From the NCBI GenBank assembly GCA_016281605.1, contig JAEEJA010000095.1, positions 1 through 64,000 of the forward strand: a DNA stretch of 64,000 bases. Reading direction: 5' to 3'. A program made the translations under genes and the position numbers. This document shows, in pieces, positions 43,496 through 52,414 of the stretch. Position 1 is the stretch's first letter, and every line of letters starts with the position of its first letter. Source of the stretch: Lachnospiraceae bacterium. GTDB taxonomy: Bacteria; Bacillota; Clostridia; Lachnospirales; Lachnospiraceae. The notes below the pieces were generated by a model. The model was not told the DNA's origin, made no database searches, and worked only from the letters and a program-made list of their open reading frames with translations.

Positions 43496-45550
43496 TTACT
43501 TTTCTTCCGACTCCTCGAGAGTCTCTTCTTTCTTTTTTTCTGCAAGTTCCTTTTCTTTATTTTCTTTTATCTGCTTCTTTAGGTATATATTTACACCGGT
43601 TCCTATACCGAGCAGACAATAGAAAATCGGAGCAATAGTGATACTGGAATCGTTTGTAAGAGACACAAGCAGATATCCTATTACGGAAGCCATGATACCA
43701 ACACCTATGATAGCCATGTAATTATCATACTTCTGCTTCCAGTATATGCGAACACAATCCACCAGGTACCAAATAAAGAGAGTAAGCAGTGCAATAAGTG
43801 ATATAACACCTGTCTGGGTACCTACCTGTAAGTACATACAGTGTGGCTTTGTTATGATTTCATTTATATGCTCTGAATTGTTCATACCAACCACATCTTC
43901 ATTTGGAAATGCTATGATAAATGTGTCGGGACCGCTACCCAAAAGGAAATACTTTTTAAGAAGCGGTATGGTACGAGCCCATATAAATCCACGCTTATTA
44001 GCGAAGCTGTAATGATCTGAGAAGAAAGGAACTTTTTCGTAGTCACTTTTAAGCTTAAAGAGCACATCTCCTCCTGCGTAATAGTAGTAAGACCTATCTT
44101 CCTTAGCTATCTTCTCATTATACTCGCCCGCATGGTTAGAGAAGTTATAATCAAGACCGTTAATAACTACTGTTACATAGCCCATACCATTGTTATAATG
44201 GAAGTCTATAGGGAATCTTTCATCATTGATATGATAATCCTGAACACCGTTTCCATCTATATCGCCCAGCGAATCAATCGGTAACTCCTTGCCTTCATCA
44301 TCCTTAAATACTATAGCGTATCCACCCTCTACGCCCTTGTCCGGATTTCCTTCAACCTCAATTTCTGTCATGTGAAGATCATTTCCTGCATAGTGAATGG
44401 TAACATCTTCATCTGTCGTATCTATACCCTCTAAAGTATGAACCTCTTCGCTAAAGGAGAACATTCCTTCAAGTCTTGAAAGAAGCACTCCATCACTCGC
44501 TTTATTGATTATGAAAAACGAAGCGACAACCGCAACAATAGCAATAATCGAAGCGATTGTAACTGCCTTCTTTGCAAATAGCATTTTTCTTGCAAATATT
44601 ACTATAATAAAAAGTGAGATTCCCATGCAGACGATACCGGCTCTTGACTGTGATGCGAACACTATCGCAAACATAGATATGGATAAAAATGCATAGAATA
44701 TTTTCTGCCAAAGCTTCTTGGTGGTAAATATAAGAACAACAAGTACAGGAAGCACCAGTGCGCCGTAGAAACCTACATAGTTTGGATTATAAAGTGTCAG
44801 ATATGGTCTTCCAAGTTCGAAATTAAACTGAAGTCCTGCATCAGAATTATGTGTCATGTACCAGTTTCCGGTAGGAGTTCTGAAAAAGTCATGCTTAAAC
44901 ACCTGAGTAAGACCAAGAAGTACCATGATTGTTACGCCTACAACAAACCAGTTTATAAGCCTTTTTGTATTTGAAACGCTTTTAGCTAAGTGAAGGGTAT
45001 AGTAAAACATAACACCGTACCCCACCAGCACCCATACAGACTCAAACTGCTCATAGATACCACTGAAGGAATAATCGGAATTAATGGATGTAAACGCAGA
45101 GATAATGCTGATAATAACGTAAACTGCCATTGGTATTATCTGCTTAATCCATGTAAGTCGCTCATCTGCCATAAACCACAGTGTTCCCATACAGATTACC
45201 ATATATGCACAAGCTATAATAATCCAGACCATCTTGTGATACAGGAAGAAGTCTGTGGTTTCTGTAACCGATGTATACCATGAATATTGATCAAGTCCTG
45301 TACTGTACTCGTGCTGATATGCAATAAGAGGTATAAATACCATGAGTGCAATAACAGGAGCCAGTACAAATAACGATCTCTTCTTGTCAGCCGCATCTGA
45401 GGCTGCAGTCTTTGCATTTCTTGAAGAACTTCTGTTATTTGAAGTCTTTGTTGAAGATTTTTTTACTGATGAGTTCTTGTCGGTGGCAGTTTTAACCGCT
45501 GCCGGCTTCTTGTTGTTAGGTTTATTAGGTTTATTACCTTTCTTAGCCAT
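43496..45550 (-). CDS. O-antigen ligase/polymerase-like membrane protein with extra extracytoplasmic domain
   Basis: 684 residues. A Lys/Ser/Asn-rich cytoplasmic start (1-57), about 12 helices, and the Wzy_C/WaaL signature GFIWARTIPLLKKYFLLGSGPDTF at 521-544 in the big external loop. This loop is enlarged (about 352-518) by a beta-rich insertion containing DIDGNGVQD (430-438), a calcium-loop-like motif seen in dockerins and thrombospondin repeats. The family joins lipid-linked glycans to one another or to an acceptor. In a Gram-positive host this would be polymerisation or attachment to wall or lipid. GAAGGGAA precedes the ATG. Confidence 0.85.
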   Translation of the reverse strand: MAKKGNKPNKPNNKKPAAVKTATDKNSSVKKSSTKTSNNRSSSRNAKTAASDAADKKRSLFVLAPVIALMVFIPLIAYQHEYSTGLDQYSWYTSVTETTDFFLYHKMVWIIIACAYMVICMGTLWFMADERLTWIKQIIPMAVYVIISIISAFTSINSDYSFSGIYEQFESVWVLVGYGVMFYYTLHLAKSVSNTKRLINWFVVGVTIMVLLGLTQVFKHDFFRTPTGNWYMTHNSDAGLQFNFELGRPYLTLYNPNYVGFYGALVLPVLVVLIFTTKKLWQKIFYAFLSISMFAIVFASQSRAGIVCMGISLFIIVIFARKMLFAKKAVTIASIIAIVAVVASFFIINKASDGVLLSRLEGMFSFSEEVHTLEGIDTTDEDVTIHYAGNDLHMTEIEVEGNPDKGVEGGYAIVFKDDEGKELPIDSLGDIDGNGVQDYHINDERFPIDFHYNNGMGYVTVVINGLDYNFSNHAGEYNEKIAKEDRSYYYYAGGDVLFKLKSDYEKVPFFSDHYSFANKRGFIWARTIPLLKKYFLLGSGPDTFIIAFPNEDVVGMNNSEHINEIITKPHCMYLQVGTQTGVISLIALLTLFIWYLVDCVRIYWKQKYDNYMAIIGVGIMASVIGYLLVSLTNDSSITIAPIFYCLLGIGTGVNIYLKKQIKENKEKELAEKKKEETLEESEEK

Positions 45551-45576
45551 TGTTAATTAGTTCCCTTCGTTTTAGA

Positions 45577-46839
45577 TTACCATGTTAATTTTATGAGCTT
45601 TAGATTATTATCATCCAAAAGATAATATTTTCTAGCGCCCTTTGCCGGCAGAAAATCCTGTATATGTTCTGCCGTGATATATTCAAATTTGTGAGTTCCG
45701 TTAAGACGATATATCTCACATCTATCCGTATTTACAAAGATCAGTTCCGAATCCTGGAGATAAACCTTGTTATAGGCAAAGTCTAATTTTTTGGACAGTA
45801 TCTGCTCTCCGTTTTTCTTGAAAACTCTTGCTCTGAAACTGTTCTTCTCCTTGCTTATACGCTCAACATATCCCACATAGTCACTGTCAGAATACACACT
45901 TATGATATCTTGCTTAGCCTCTATAGTTTTAGATTCCTTTGGGGATTCCATATCAGACCAGATAGTAAATCCCTTATCATCAAAGGCTACCAGGTTATCA
46001 CTTGTCATGAATTCCACATCCGCAACAAGCTTGTCGGAGTACTCCTTCACACCCACCAGATTATTTCTCTCACTCTTTCCTGCTTCACTGAAATTATAGA
46101 ATGAAAGTTTAGAATTAACTCCATCATTATTTATAGAAACGTAGGCCGTCACCACACTGTGTGAATCCGGCGATATAGCCACATCCACAGGATATCCGTC
46201 TGAAATATTGGTAGGTATTTGGGCTACCATGATATCTGTGGCAGAAAACGGATTGTAGATATTTATAACATTGGAGTTTTCCTGTTCAAGCAGCAGCGCA
46301 ACATAGCCATCTGCAGATATGCAAGCTGACATAATGTTGTAATCAACATTAATAAGCTTCGTGGTTTTATGTCCATCAAAACAGCATGCAAGCTTTCCAC
46401 CTATATCAGCTACAACCACATACCTGCCTTCGGTTTGAGCCTTAGGGTTTACCATGTCAAAGCCCACATCGAAGCTGTTCTCACCGTTATAAGCAACCAC
46501 CGCCATGCCGTCGGTACTGTACTTTAACAATTCACCCCTATAAGGGATATAAGATACGCTGTTACTATCCTTCCTCACAGTCGTCTTTATAACATTAAAC
46601 TTCTTATGGAAGTATCCATAATTATAAAAGATTATAAAACCGACTATAAAAGCTATTATAATGCCAATCAATGATAATACTATGATACGAATAATCTTTT
46701 TTCTCTTTACTTCCCGTCGGGTGTAAGTCTCCATATCATCTTCATCATAGGAGTCGTCCTCATCGTAAAAATTCTGCTCACTATCATCTATTATCATTTC
46801 ATCGGACTCTTTCATATCATCTCTATGATTTTTATTCAT
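45577..46839 (-). CDS. DUF5711-like membrane-anchored beta-propeller protein
   Basis: About 420 residues. A very acidic cytoplasmic N-terminus (about 45 residues, Asp/Glu-rich), one helix (IIRIIVLSLIGIIIAFIVGFIIFY), then an external domain of repeated beta blades (GMAVVAYNGENSFDVG, GYVALLLEQENSNVINIYN, HSVVTAYVSIN, DLVAFDDKGFTIWSD) that looks like a seven-blade propeller. No catalytic motif. It lies between recR and the polymerase/ligase, heading the polysaccharide genes, so a scaffold or assembly role is plausible. ATG at 46839 preferred to TTG at 46860. Confidence 0.7.
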   Translation of the reverse strand: MNKNHRDDMKESDEMIIDDSEQNFYDEDDSYDEDDMETYTRREVKRKKIIRIIVLSLIGIIIAFIVGFIIFYNYGYFHKKFNVIKTTVRKDSNSVSYIPYRGELLKYSTDGMAVVAYNGENSFDVGFDMVNPKAQTEGRYVVVADIGGKLACCFDGHKTTKLINVDYNIMSACISADGYVALLLEQENSNVINIYNPFSATDIMVAQIPTNISDGYPVDVAISPDSHSVVTAYVSINNDGVNSKLSFYNFSEAGKSERNNLVGVKEYSDKLVADVEFMTSDNLVAFDDKGFTIWSDMESPKESKTIEAKQDIISVYSDSDYVGYVERISKEKNSFRARVFKKNGEQILSKKLDFAYNKVYLQDSELIFVNTDRCEIYRLNGTHKFEYITAEHIQDFLPAKGARKYYLLDDNNLKLIKLTW

Positions 46840-46866
46840 CCTTGTTTCTCTTTTCCCCAAAATGAG

Positions 46867-47463
46867 TTAAAGCTCGGTACGCCCTTCAAGTGCTCTTAAA
46901 AGCGTCACCTCATCTATATACTCTAAATTTCCACCAACCGGAACTCCGCTGGCTATCCTTGAAACCTTTATATTCATAGGCTTTACAAGCTTACTTATAT
47001 AGGTTGCGGTTGCATCACCCTCAAGATTTTTATTGGTTGCAATAATAACCTCCGACACATCACCCGCAAGCCTTTGCATGAGCTCACGAAGTCTTATGTC
47101 TGCAGGCCCTATCCCTAACATTGGAGATATCGCACCATGAAGCACATGATAAACACCGTTATACTGACCTGTTTTTTCGTAAGCAGCCAAATCTCTGGGG
47201 TTTTCAACCACCATAATAACTCCATGGTCTCTCTTAGGATTTGAGCATATCGGACAGAGTTCTCCATCTGTAAAGGTAGTGCACTCCTTACAATAATGGA
47301 CATTCTCCCTTGCATCCACCATAGTTTGCGACAGACTTTTAACCTTTTCTTCAGGCATGTTGATTATGTAAAACGCAAGCCTTTGGGCGCTTTTAGGTCC
47401 TATCCCCGGAAGCTGTCCAAGCTGCTCTACCAGCCTTGTCATCTGTTCTCCGTACAATTCCAT
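46867..47463 (-). CDS. recR: recombination mediator protein RecR
   Basis: 198 residues, normal size. Works with RecO/RecF in RecA loading at gaps. Helix-hairpin-helix LPGIGPKSAQRLAFYI, C4 zinc motif CKECTTFTDGELCPIC, and Toprim region (VMVVENPRDLAAYE, VIIATNKNLEGDATATYI). Start ATG is fused to the ybaB stop (TAAATG), the classic dnaX-ybaB-recR order in Firmicutes. Confidence 0.97.
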   Translation of the reverse strand: MELYGEQMTRLVEQLGQLPGIGPKSAQRLAFYIINMPEEKVKSLSQTMVDARENVHYCKECTTFTDGELCPICSNPKRDHGVIMVVENPRDLAAYEKTGQYNGVYHVLHGAISPMLGIGPADIRLRELMQRLAGDVSEVIIATNKNLEGDATATYISKLVKPMNIKVSRIASGVPVGGNLEYIDEVTLLRALEGRTEL

Positions 47464-47814
47464 TTAGAACAGACCCCCCGGAAGATTGCCAAGTCCACCT
47501 GTCATACCTGAGAAAGCTGACTGTGAAGCCTCATCAACCTTAGAAAGCGCTTCATTTACAGCTGCCATAACTAAATCCTCAAGCATCTCGATATCATCAG
47601 GATCAACTACTTCAGGCTGAAACTTAACCGAAAGCACTTCTCTTGAACCACTCATCTTTACGGTTACAGCTCCACCTCCTGCTGAAGCCTCATACTCTGC
47701 AGTCTCAAGCTCCTTCTGTTTTTCCTCCATCTGACGCTGCATACGCTGCGCCTGCTTCATCAAATTGTTCATGTTTCCGGGCATACCTCCCTGGAATCCA
47801 CCTCTTTTAGCCAT
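47464..47814 (-). CDS. ybaB: nucleoid-associated protein, YbaB/EbfC family
   Basis: 116 residues. Small dimeric DNA-binding protein. A Gly/Met/Asn-rich start, coiled [17 protein letters not shown] helix, and the beta core [19 protein letters not shown]. Gly-rich end [11 protein letters not shown]. Between dnaX and recR with short spacing, as in most bacteria. Confidence 0.95.
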   Translation of the reverse strand: MAKRGGFQGGMPGNMNNLMKQAQRMQRQMEEKQKELETAEYEASAGGGAVTVKMSGSREVLSVKFQPEVVDPDDIEMLEDLVMAAVNEALSKVDEASQSAFSGMTGGLGNLPGGLF

Positions 47815-47843
47815 AATTTTCTCCTTGTCGTAAAATTATTTTT

Positions 47844-49433
47844 TTATTTAAATTCTATATCAAAGTCTATGATTTCTGAAAGATCAGGGATACGCATATC
47901 TCCCTCATCCTCTGAATAATCAGCTATCACGACCTCAACTGCTTTTCCGGATAAATCGGAAAGTATCTTTTCAAGCTCTTCTCTGTGCTTTCCATCCTCT
48001 CCGATAAAATACTTATATCCCATGTTCTTAGTAAAACCGAGCTTTAGTTTTCCATCTTCTTCCATAGGTTTTATATCAGAAAGGTAAGATGCAGCTACAA
48101 CTCCTGCAGCCTTGCAAACCTCATTCCACCTTTTAAGTATGCCTTGAATATCCTCCGGAAGTGCTGCTAAGTACTCCTTCTTCTGAGACTCAGTAAGAGG
48201 CTTTGTCTCTTCGGTAACGGGAGCACTAACATAAACTACTTCCTTTTCGCCTCCTTTAAAAAGATCCGGATTGTCCAACTTTTTTTCAACTGCTTCCAGT
48301 CGCACACTTAGGTTATCAAGCCCCTCTTCTGCATCCATCTGGGGATTGGTAAGCTTTATAAAGCATATATCTGTTATAACTCTTTTCTGTGTACTGTACT
48401 TTAGCTGTGAAGACAGCTCCGAAAGGACTCTTATATATCTTATAAGTTCTTCCTGGGTTGCCATCTTACACTCACGGGTAAGCTCTTCGTAAACTTCATC
48501 GGATACATTTAGAAGTCTCCTCGAACCCTCTCCTGCTATAGCTCCGGTTATCATTACATTTCTTATATGCCATATGAACTCATTTATAAATTGTTGCAAA
48601 TCCCGCCCGTAATTTTGTATATCATCGAGTAGGCTTATGCAACCGCTGTAATCATAGCTTGTAAGGCACTTAAAGAGCTTTTCGTACATAGCCGAATCAA
48701 CAGCTCCCAGTACATTTAACACCTTATCCATGGTAAGTGAGCCGTCAGGATAAAATGCTATACACTGATCTAAGAGACTTAAAGCATCTCTCATAGAACC
48801 GTCTGCAACCTTGGCAATGTAGTCAGAAGCCCCCTTTTCTAAGTCCACGCCCTCTTTGCCTGTAAGATATGTAAGTCTGTCGGATATGGTATCTATGGAT
48901 ATTCTTTTGAAATCATACCTTTGACAACGCGAAAGAATTGTAATAGGTATCTTGTGCGCCTCTGTAGTCGCCAATATAAATATTATGTATGGCGGTGGCT
49001 CCTCCAGAGTCTTTAAAAGAGCGTTAAATGCACCGTTAGAAAGCATGTGCACCTCGTCTATGATATAAACTCTGAAGCGACCTTGTGTAGGGGCGTACTG
49101 CACTTCTTCAATGATGTCTCGCACATTGGAAACACCGTTATTGGATGCTGCATCTATCTCAGATACATTGAGAGAGTGCTGAGCATTAATAGCCTTACAG
49201 GAAGGGCACTCATTGCAGGGACTGCCATCCTTGGGATTTTCGCAGTTAACAGCCTTTGCAAGTATCTTTGCTACTGTTGTCTTTCCGGTTCCTCTGGTTC
49301 CGCAAAAAAGATATGCGTGACCTATCCTATCGGCCTTAATTTCATTCTTTAATGTGGTGACAATGTGATCCTGTCCCTTAACATCTTCAAAATCTGAAGG
49401 TCTGAATTTTCTGTATAATGCTACGTATGACAC
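47844..49433 (-). CDS. dnaX: DNA polymerase III subunits gamma/tau
   Basis: 529 residues. Clamp-loader ATPase. Walker A GTRGTGKTT (45-53), zinc motif CENPKDGSPCNECPSC (64-79), Walker B/DEAD-like IIDEVHMLSNGAFNALLKTLEEPP, sensor 1 FILATTEAHKIP and SRC finger LSRCQRYDF. Domain III ends near 365 and a short tau-type tail of about 150 residues follows. Start GTG at 49433 with GGAG eight bases before. An A7 run at codons 383-385, right after domain III, could permit frameshifting to a 392-residue gamma form (see separate feature). Downstream: ybaB and recR. Confidence 0.96.
   Translation of the reverse strand: MSYVALYRKFRPSDFEDVKGQDHIVTTLKNEIKADRIGHAYLFCGTRGTGKTTVAKILAKAVNCENPKDGSPCNECPSCKAINAQHSLNVSEIDAASNNGVSNVRDIIEEVQYAPTQGRFRVYIIDEVHMLSNGAFNALLKTLEEPPPYIIFILATTEAHKIPITILSRCQRYDFKRISIDTISDRLTYLTGKEGVDLEKGASDYIAKVADGSMRDALSLLDQCIAFYPDGSLTMDKVLNVLGAVDSAMYEKLFKCLTSYDYSGCISLLDDIQNYGRDLQQFINEFIWHIRNVMITGAIAGEGSRRLLNVSDEVYEELTRECKMATQEELIRYIRVLSELSSQLKYSTQKRVITDICFIKLTNPQMDAEEGLDNLSVRLEAVEKKLDNPDLFKGGEKEVVYVSAPVTEETKPLTESQKKEYLAALPEDIQGILKRWNEVCKAAGVVAASYLSDIKPMEEDGKLKLGFTKNMGYKYFIGEDGKHREELEKILSDLSGKAVEVVIADYSEDEGDMRIPDLSEIIDFDIEFK
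48256..48287 (-). promoter_or_regulatory. possible programmed frameshift site in dnaX
   Basis: Codons GAA AAA AAG (48287-48279) contain the slippery heptamer A AAA AAG in the same phase as the Escherichia coli dnaX site. A -1 shift adds VGQSGSF and stops at TAA (48258-48256). A weak GGAAG lies about 8 bases upstream. No strong stimulatory hairpin was identified. Confidence 0.35.
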
Positions 49434-49460
49434 TTTTGTTACTCCAAACTAAAAAGCTTA

Positions 49461-50537
49461 TCAGATTCCCAGTGAGATTCCCATATTCTGAGCTTCCTTT
49501 ATAATCGATGAGTTGATATCTACCATCTTGAGATTGCCTGCAACCTCACTAAGCGCTACAGGTACTATATCGTCATTTTTAAGAGCAAGCATGTAACCAT
49601 ACTGATCCTTAATTATAAGCTTTCCTGCAGCTGCTCCAAGTCTGCTTGAAAGAACTCTGTCGTAAGGACATGGGCTTCCACCTCTCTGAGTATGACCGGG
49701 AACTGTAATCCTTACTTCCTGTCCGAGCTTCTTTTCTATCAGAGCACCGATTTCATAAGATGCGGAAGGATACGGGCTCGCTGCTTTTTTAGCCTTCCTC
49801 TCCTTCTTGCTGAGTGCCGCATCTTCCTTTGAGATTGCACCCTCTGCAACTGCCAGTATGGAGAAATCCTTGCCTTCTTTATTTCTCTTTTCCAATGCTT
49901 TTATAACCTTGTCTGTATCGTACGGAAGCTCAGGTATAAGTATTATATCCGCTCCGCCAGCCATACCTGCATAAAGCGTTATCCAACCCACCTTATGCCC
50001 CATTACTTCCACGATAAACACTCTTCCGTGTGAAGCTGCTGTTGTATGTATACAGTCAATCGCACTTGTTGCAATATTTACTGCACTGTAAAAACCAAAT
50101 GTCATGTCGGTTCCGTAGATATCGTTATCTATAGTCTTTGGAAGATGAAGTACATTCAACCCTTCCTCGCTTAAGAGATTTGCTGTCTTCTGAGATCCGT
50201 TTCCTCCCAGCACTACCAGACAGTCAAGACCAATCTTTTTGTAGGTTTCCTTCATGAGTTTTACTTTATCATTTCCGTTTTCATCAGGGTCTCTCATGTA
50301 TTTAAAGGGCTGTCTGCTTGTTCCAAGGATGGTACCTCCAACTGTAAGGATTCCTGAAAAATCCTTGGGTTTCATCTTTTTATAATCACCATACATAAGA
50401 CCTTTGTAGCCGTCCAATATACCATATATCTCTACATCCTTGCCATAATGATGATACAATGTCTTTGCAACACCTCTCATAGCAGCATTGAGTGCCTGGC
50501 AATCACCGCCACTCGTTAAAAAAGCTACTTTCTTCAT
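49461..50537 (-). CDS. pfkA: 6-phosphofructokinase with GGNGS active-site variant
   Basis: About 358 residues. Phosphorylates fructose 6-phosphate. TSGGDCQALNAAMRG start, TILGTSR, and PKTIDNDIYGTD with catalytic Asp137 are typical. The Mg/ATP-binding motif reads LGGNGSQKTA, with Asn113 where classic ATP-PFKs have Asp (GGDGS) and PPi-enzymes GGDD. This Asn form recurs in one clostridial PFK clade to my knowledge, so it is a family trait rather than a mutation. Donor (ATP or PPi) cannot be assigned from sequence alone. A short Lys/Ala loop (ALSKKERKAKKAASPYP) is inserted near 255-272. ATG at 50537 has GGAGGG seven bases before. Confidence 0.9.
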   Translation of the reverse strand: MKKVAFLTSGGDCQALNAAMRGVAKTLYHHYGKDVEIYGILDGYKGLMYGDYKKMKPKDFSGILTVGGTILGTSRQPFKYMRDPDENGNDKVKLMKETYKKIGLDCLVVLGGNGSQKTANLLSEEGLNVLHLPKTIDNDIYGTDMTFGFYSAVNIATSAIDCIHTTAASHGRVFIVEVMGHKVGWITLYAGMAGGADIILIPELPYDTDKVIKALEKRNKEGKDFSILAVAEGAISKEDAALSKKERKAKKAASPYPSASYEIGALIEKKLGQEVRITVPGHTQRGGSPCPYDRVLSSRLGAAAGKLIIKDQYGYMLALKNDDIVPVALSEVAGNLKMVDINSSIIKEAQNMGISLGI

Positions 50538-50631
50538 CAAAAAACCCTCCTTTTTCATATTTTATCGCGATCAAATGTGGTATCTGACTATGTAAAGACC
50601 TTTTGATTTTACGCCTAAACATAGGTAGTTT

Positions 50632-50661
50632 ATTTTACCAAAGGAAGGGCGTTGTTGTCAA
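50632..50661 (-). promoter_or_regulatory. promoter of pfkA
   Basis: Minus-strand TTGACA (50661-50656) and TAAAAT (50637-50632), 18-bp spacer, about 95 bp before the pfkA ATG. It may drive pfkA, dnaX, ybaB, recR and the polysaccharide genes beyond, since no terminator was seen between them. Confidence 0.5.
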
Positions 50662-50693
50662 TATAAGGGTTCCATATGGTAACTTAAAATCAC

Positions 50694-50722
50694 TTGAAGA
50701 TTTCAAAATAATGGTGTATGAT
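50694..50722 (+). promoter_or_regulatory. promoter of the MATE exporter gene
   Basis: TTGAAG and TATGAT with a 17-bp spacer, divergent from the pfkA promoter. It would give a leader of about 140 nt containing the three hairpins at 50739-50811. Confidence 0.5.
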
Positions 50723-50738
50723 AGCAAATTGAGTTTGA

Positions 50739-50811
50739 ACTCAGTCGGGGTTCAAGCTCCTGACTGCAAGAGTTGCTTTGCAACTCTACAAAAGACTCGC
50801 AAGCAAGTCTT
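50739..50811 (+). repeat. dispersed palindromic element copy 7 plus two further hairpins in the MATE leader
   Basis: Hairpin 1 has CAGTCGGGG pairing with CTCCTGACTG (T bulge). Hairpin 2 is AGAGTTGC-TTT-GCAACTCT (50769-50787). Hairpin 3 is AAGACT/AGTCTT with inner GC pairs (50792-50811). The first shares its arm and core with copy 1. All three fall in the transcribed leader, 57 bp before the MATE ATG, with no U-run. Confidence 0.65.
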
Positions 50812-50867
50812 GACAAAAAGGGTGGATTATAAGAAATATTTTATGGAAGTTAGGAAAAGCAGAAAAA

Positions 50868-52298
50868 ATGAGTAGTGAAAACAGTAAGTCAAAAGAAAAT
50901 AAAATGGGGGTTATGCCTGTTAAGAAGCTTCTTATATCCATGTCATTTCCCCTTATGATATCAAATCTTATTCAGGCGCTGTACAATGTAGTGGACAGCA
51001 TATTTGTATCAAGGATAAATACATCGGAAAAGGTATATGATGAATTAGGAAACAGAATATCTGCAGGAACCGATGCAATAAGTGCTCTCGGCCTTGCATT
51101 TCCCATACAGATAATAATCATAGCACTTGGTATAGGAACAAGCGTCGGCGTAAGTTCGGTTCTTTCGAGAGCACTTGGAGAAAAGAAACAGAATAAGGTT
51201 GACAGTTGTGCTATGCACGGACTTTTACTCATGGTATTTAGTTATATAATTTCCCTTATCATAGGTGTATTTTTCTCAAGAGCAGTAATTGCAGGACAGG
51301 GTGCGGCAGGACGTAAATTAGAGTATGGAACCACATATCTCACCATTATTTGTTGTTGTTCTCTGGCAGTTTACTTTGAGCTTATGCTTGAAAGACTTCT
51401 GCAGTCAACCGGAAGAACAGGTCTTTCCATGATACCTCAGATAACAGGTGCAGTTATAAATGTAATCATGGATCCTATCCTTATATTTGGTCTTTTCGGT
51501 ATGCCAAAGCTTGGAGTTGCAGGAGCAGCGTATGCAACAGTATTTGGTCAGGTGGCAGCAACCATCATAGGTCTGTACTTAAATATTAAGCATAATCCTG
51601 AAATCAATCTTAGATTAAAGGGATTTAAAATTGATTTTAATATGATAAAGCTTATTTATATAGTAGGTGCTCCGGCTATACTTTTGCAGGCAGTCGGAAG
51701 TATAATGAACTTCGGTATGAATAAGATACTTCTGGGCTTAGATGCAAGTGCGGTCGCTGTATTTACGGTATATTATAAACTTCAAAGCTTTTTCTTCATG
51801 CCACTCTTCGGACTCAATGCAGCTCTCGTTCCGATAATCGCATATAATTATGGAGCTGCAAATCGTAAGCGAATCATGAGTGTTTATAAATTCGCCCTAA
51901 TCTTTGGATTTATGTTAATATCTATTGGCTTTTTATCCTTTGAATTTATCCCTGAAACGTTGTTATCTATATTTAATACCGGAGATAAATCCTTGACAAC
52001 TCTAGGTGTGCCGGCTCTCAGAAAGATAGGAGTTCACTATTTATTTGCCTGGTACTGCATCTTGACAGGAGGACTTTTTCAGGCACTCGGAAATGGTGTT
52101 TACAGTCTTATAAACTCACTCATGAGGCAGCTGGTTGTACTACTTCCGGCAGCATTTATACTGGGAAAAATAGGTGGGGTAGATTTGGTATGGTGGTCAT
52201 TTCCTATAGCGGAAATAATGTCATTTTCTGTAACAACCTTCTTTTTCTTTAGAATAAATAAAAAGATAATAAAACATATACCCGAAGGTGATTCTTAG
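50868..52298 (+). CDS. MATE family efflux transporter
   Basis: 476 residues, 12 helices in two homologous halves: first half opens KLLISMSFPLMISNLIQALYNVVDSIFV, second KLIYIVGAPAILLQAVGSIMNFGMNKIL. Exports a drug or metabolite by Na+ or H+ antiport; the substrate is unknown. An insertion of about 15 residues after the first long helix (NTSEKVYDELGNRISA) is usual in Firmicutes MATE proteins. GGAAAAGCAG precedes the ATG. It heads the plus-strand group of surface-polysaccharide genes but a 116-bp gap separates it from the GT4, so it may be independent. Confidence 0.92.
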   Translation: MSSENSKSKENKMGVMPVKKLLISMSFPLMISNLIQALYNVVDSIFVSRINTSEKVYDELGNRISAGTDAISALGLAFPIQIIIIALGIGTSVGVSSVLSRALGEKKQNKVDSCAMHGLLLMVFSYIISLIIGVFFSRAVIAGQGAAGRKLEYGTTYLTIICCCSLAVYFELMLERLLQSTGRTGLSMIPQITGAVINVIMDPILIFGLFGMPKLGVAGAAYATVFGQVAATIIGLYLNIKHNPEINLRLKGFKIDFNMIKLIYIVGAPAILLQAVGSIMNFGMNKILLGLDASAVAVFTVYYKLQSFFFMPLFGLNAALVPIIAYNYGAANRKRIMSVYKFALIFGFMLISIGFLSFEFIPETLLSIFNTGDKSLTTLGVPALRKIGVHYLFAWYCILTGGLFQALGNGVYSLINSLMRQLVVLLPAAFILGKIGGVDLVWWSFPIAEIMSFSVTTFFFFRINKKIIKHIPEGDS

Positions 52299-52414
52299 TT
52301 AATAATATCTTTCTCTTTTGACTTAAAAGCGTTATAATAAAAAACGTAGCTACTAATATTCAATCGGTACATGGGATGAAAAGTTGAAAAAAACTTCGAC
52401 ATTGGAGGAAAAGC

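Noticed and set aside
50603-50875. 90-codon plus-strand ORF before the MATE gene
   Set aside because: It covers the divergent promoters and hairpin array, has no ribosome site or family likeness, and overlaps the MATE start.
52333-52338. TATAAT before the plus-strand GT4 gene
   Set aside because: No -35 at acceptable spacing (a TTGACT lies only 9 bp away), so no promoter is called.
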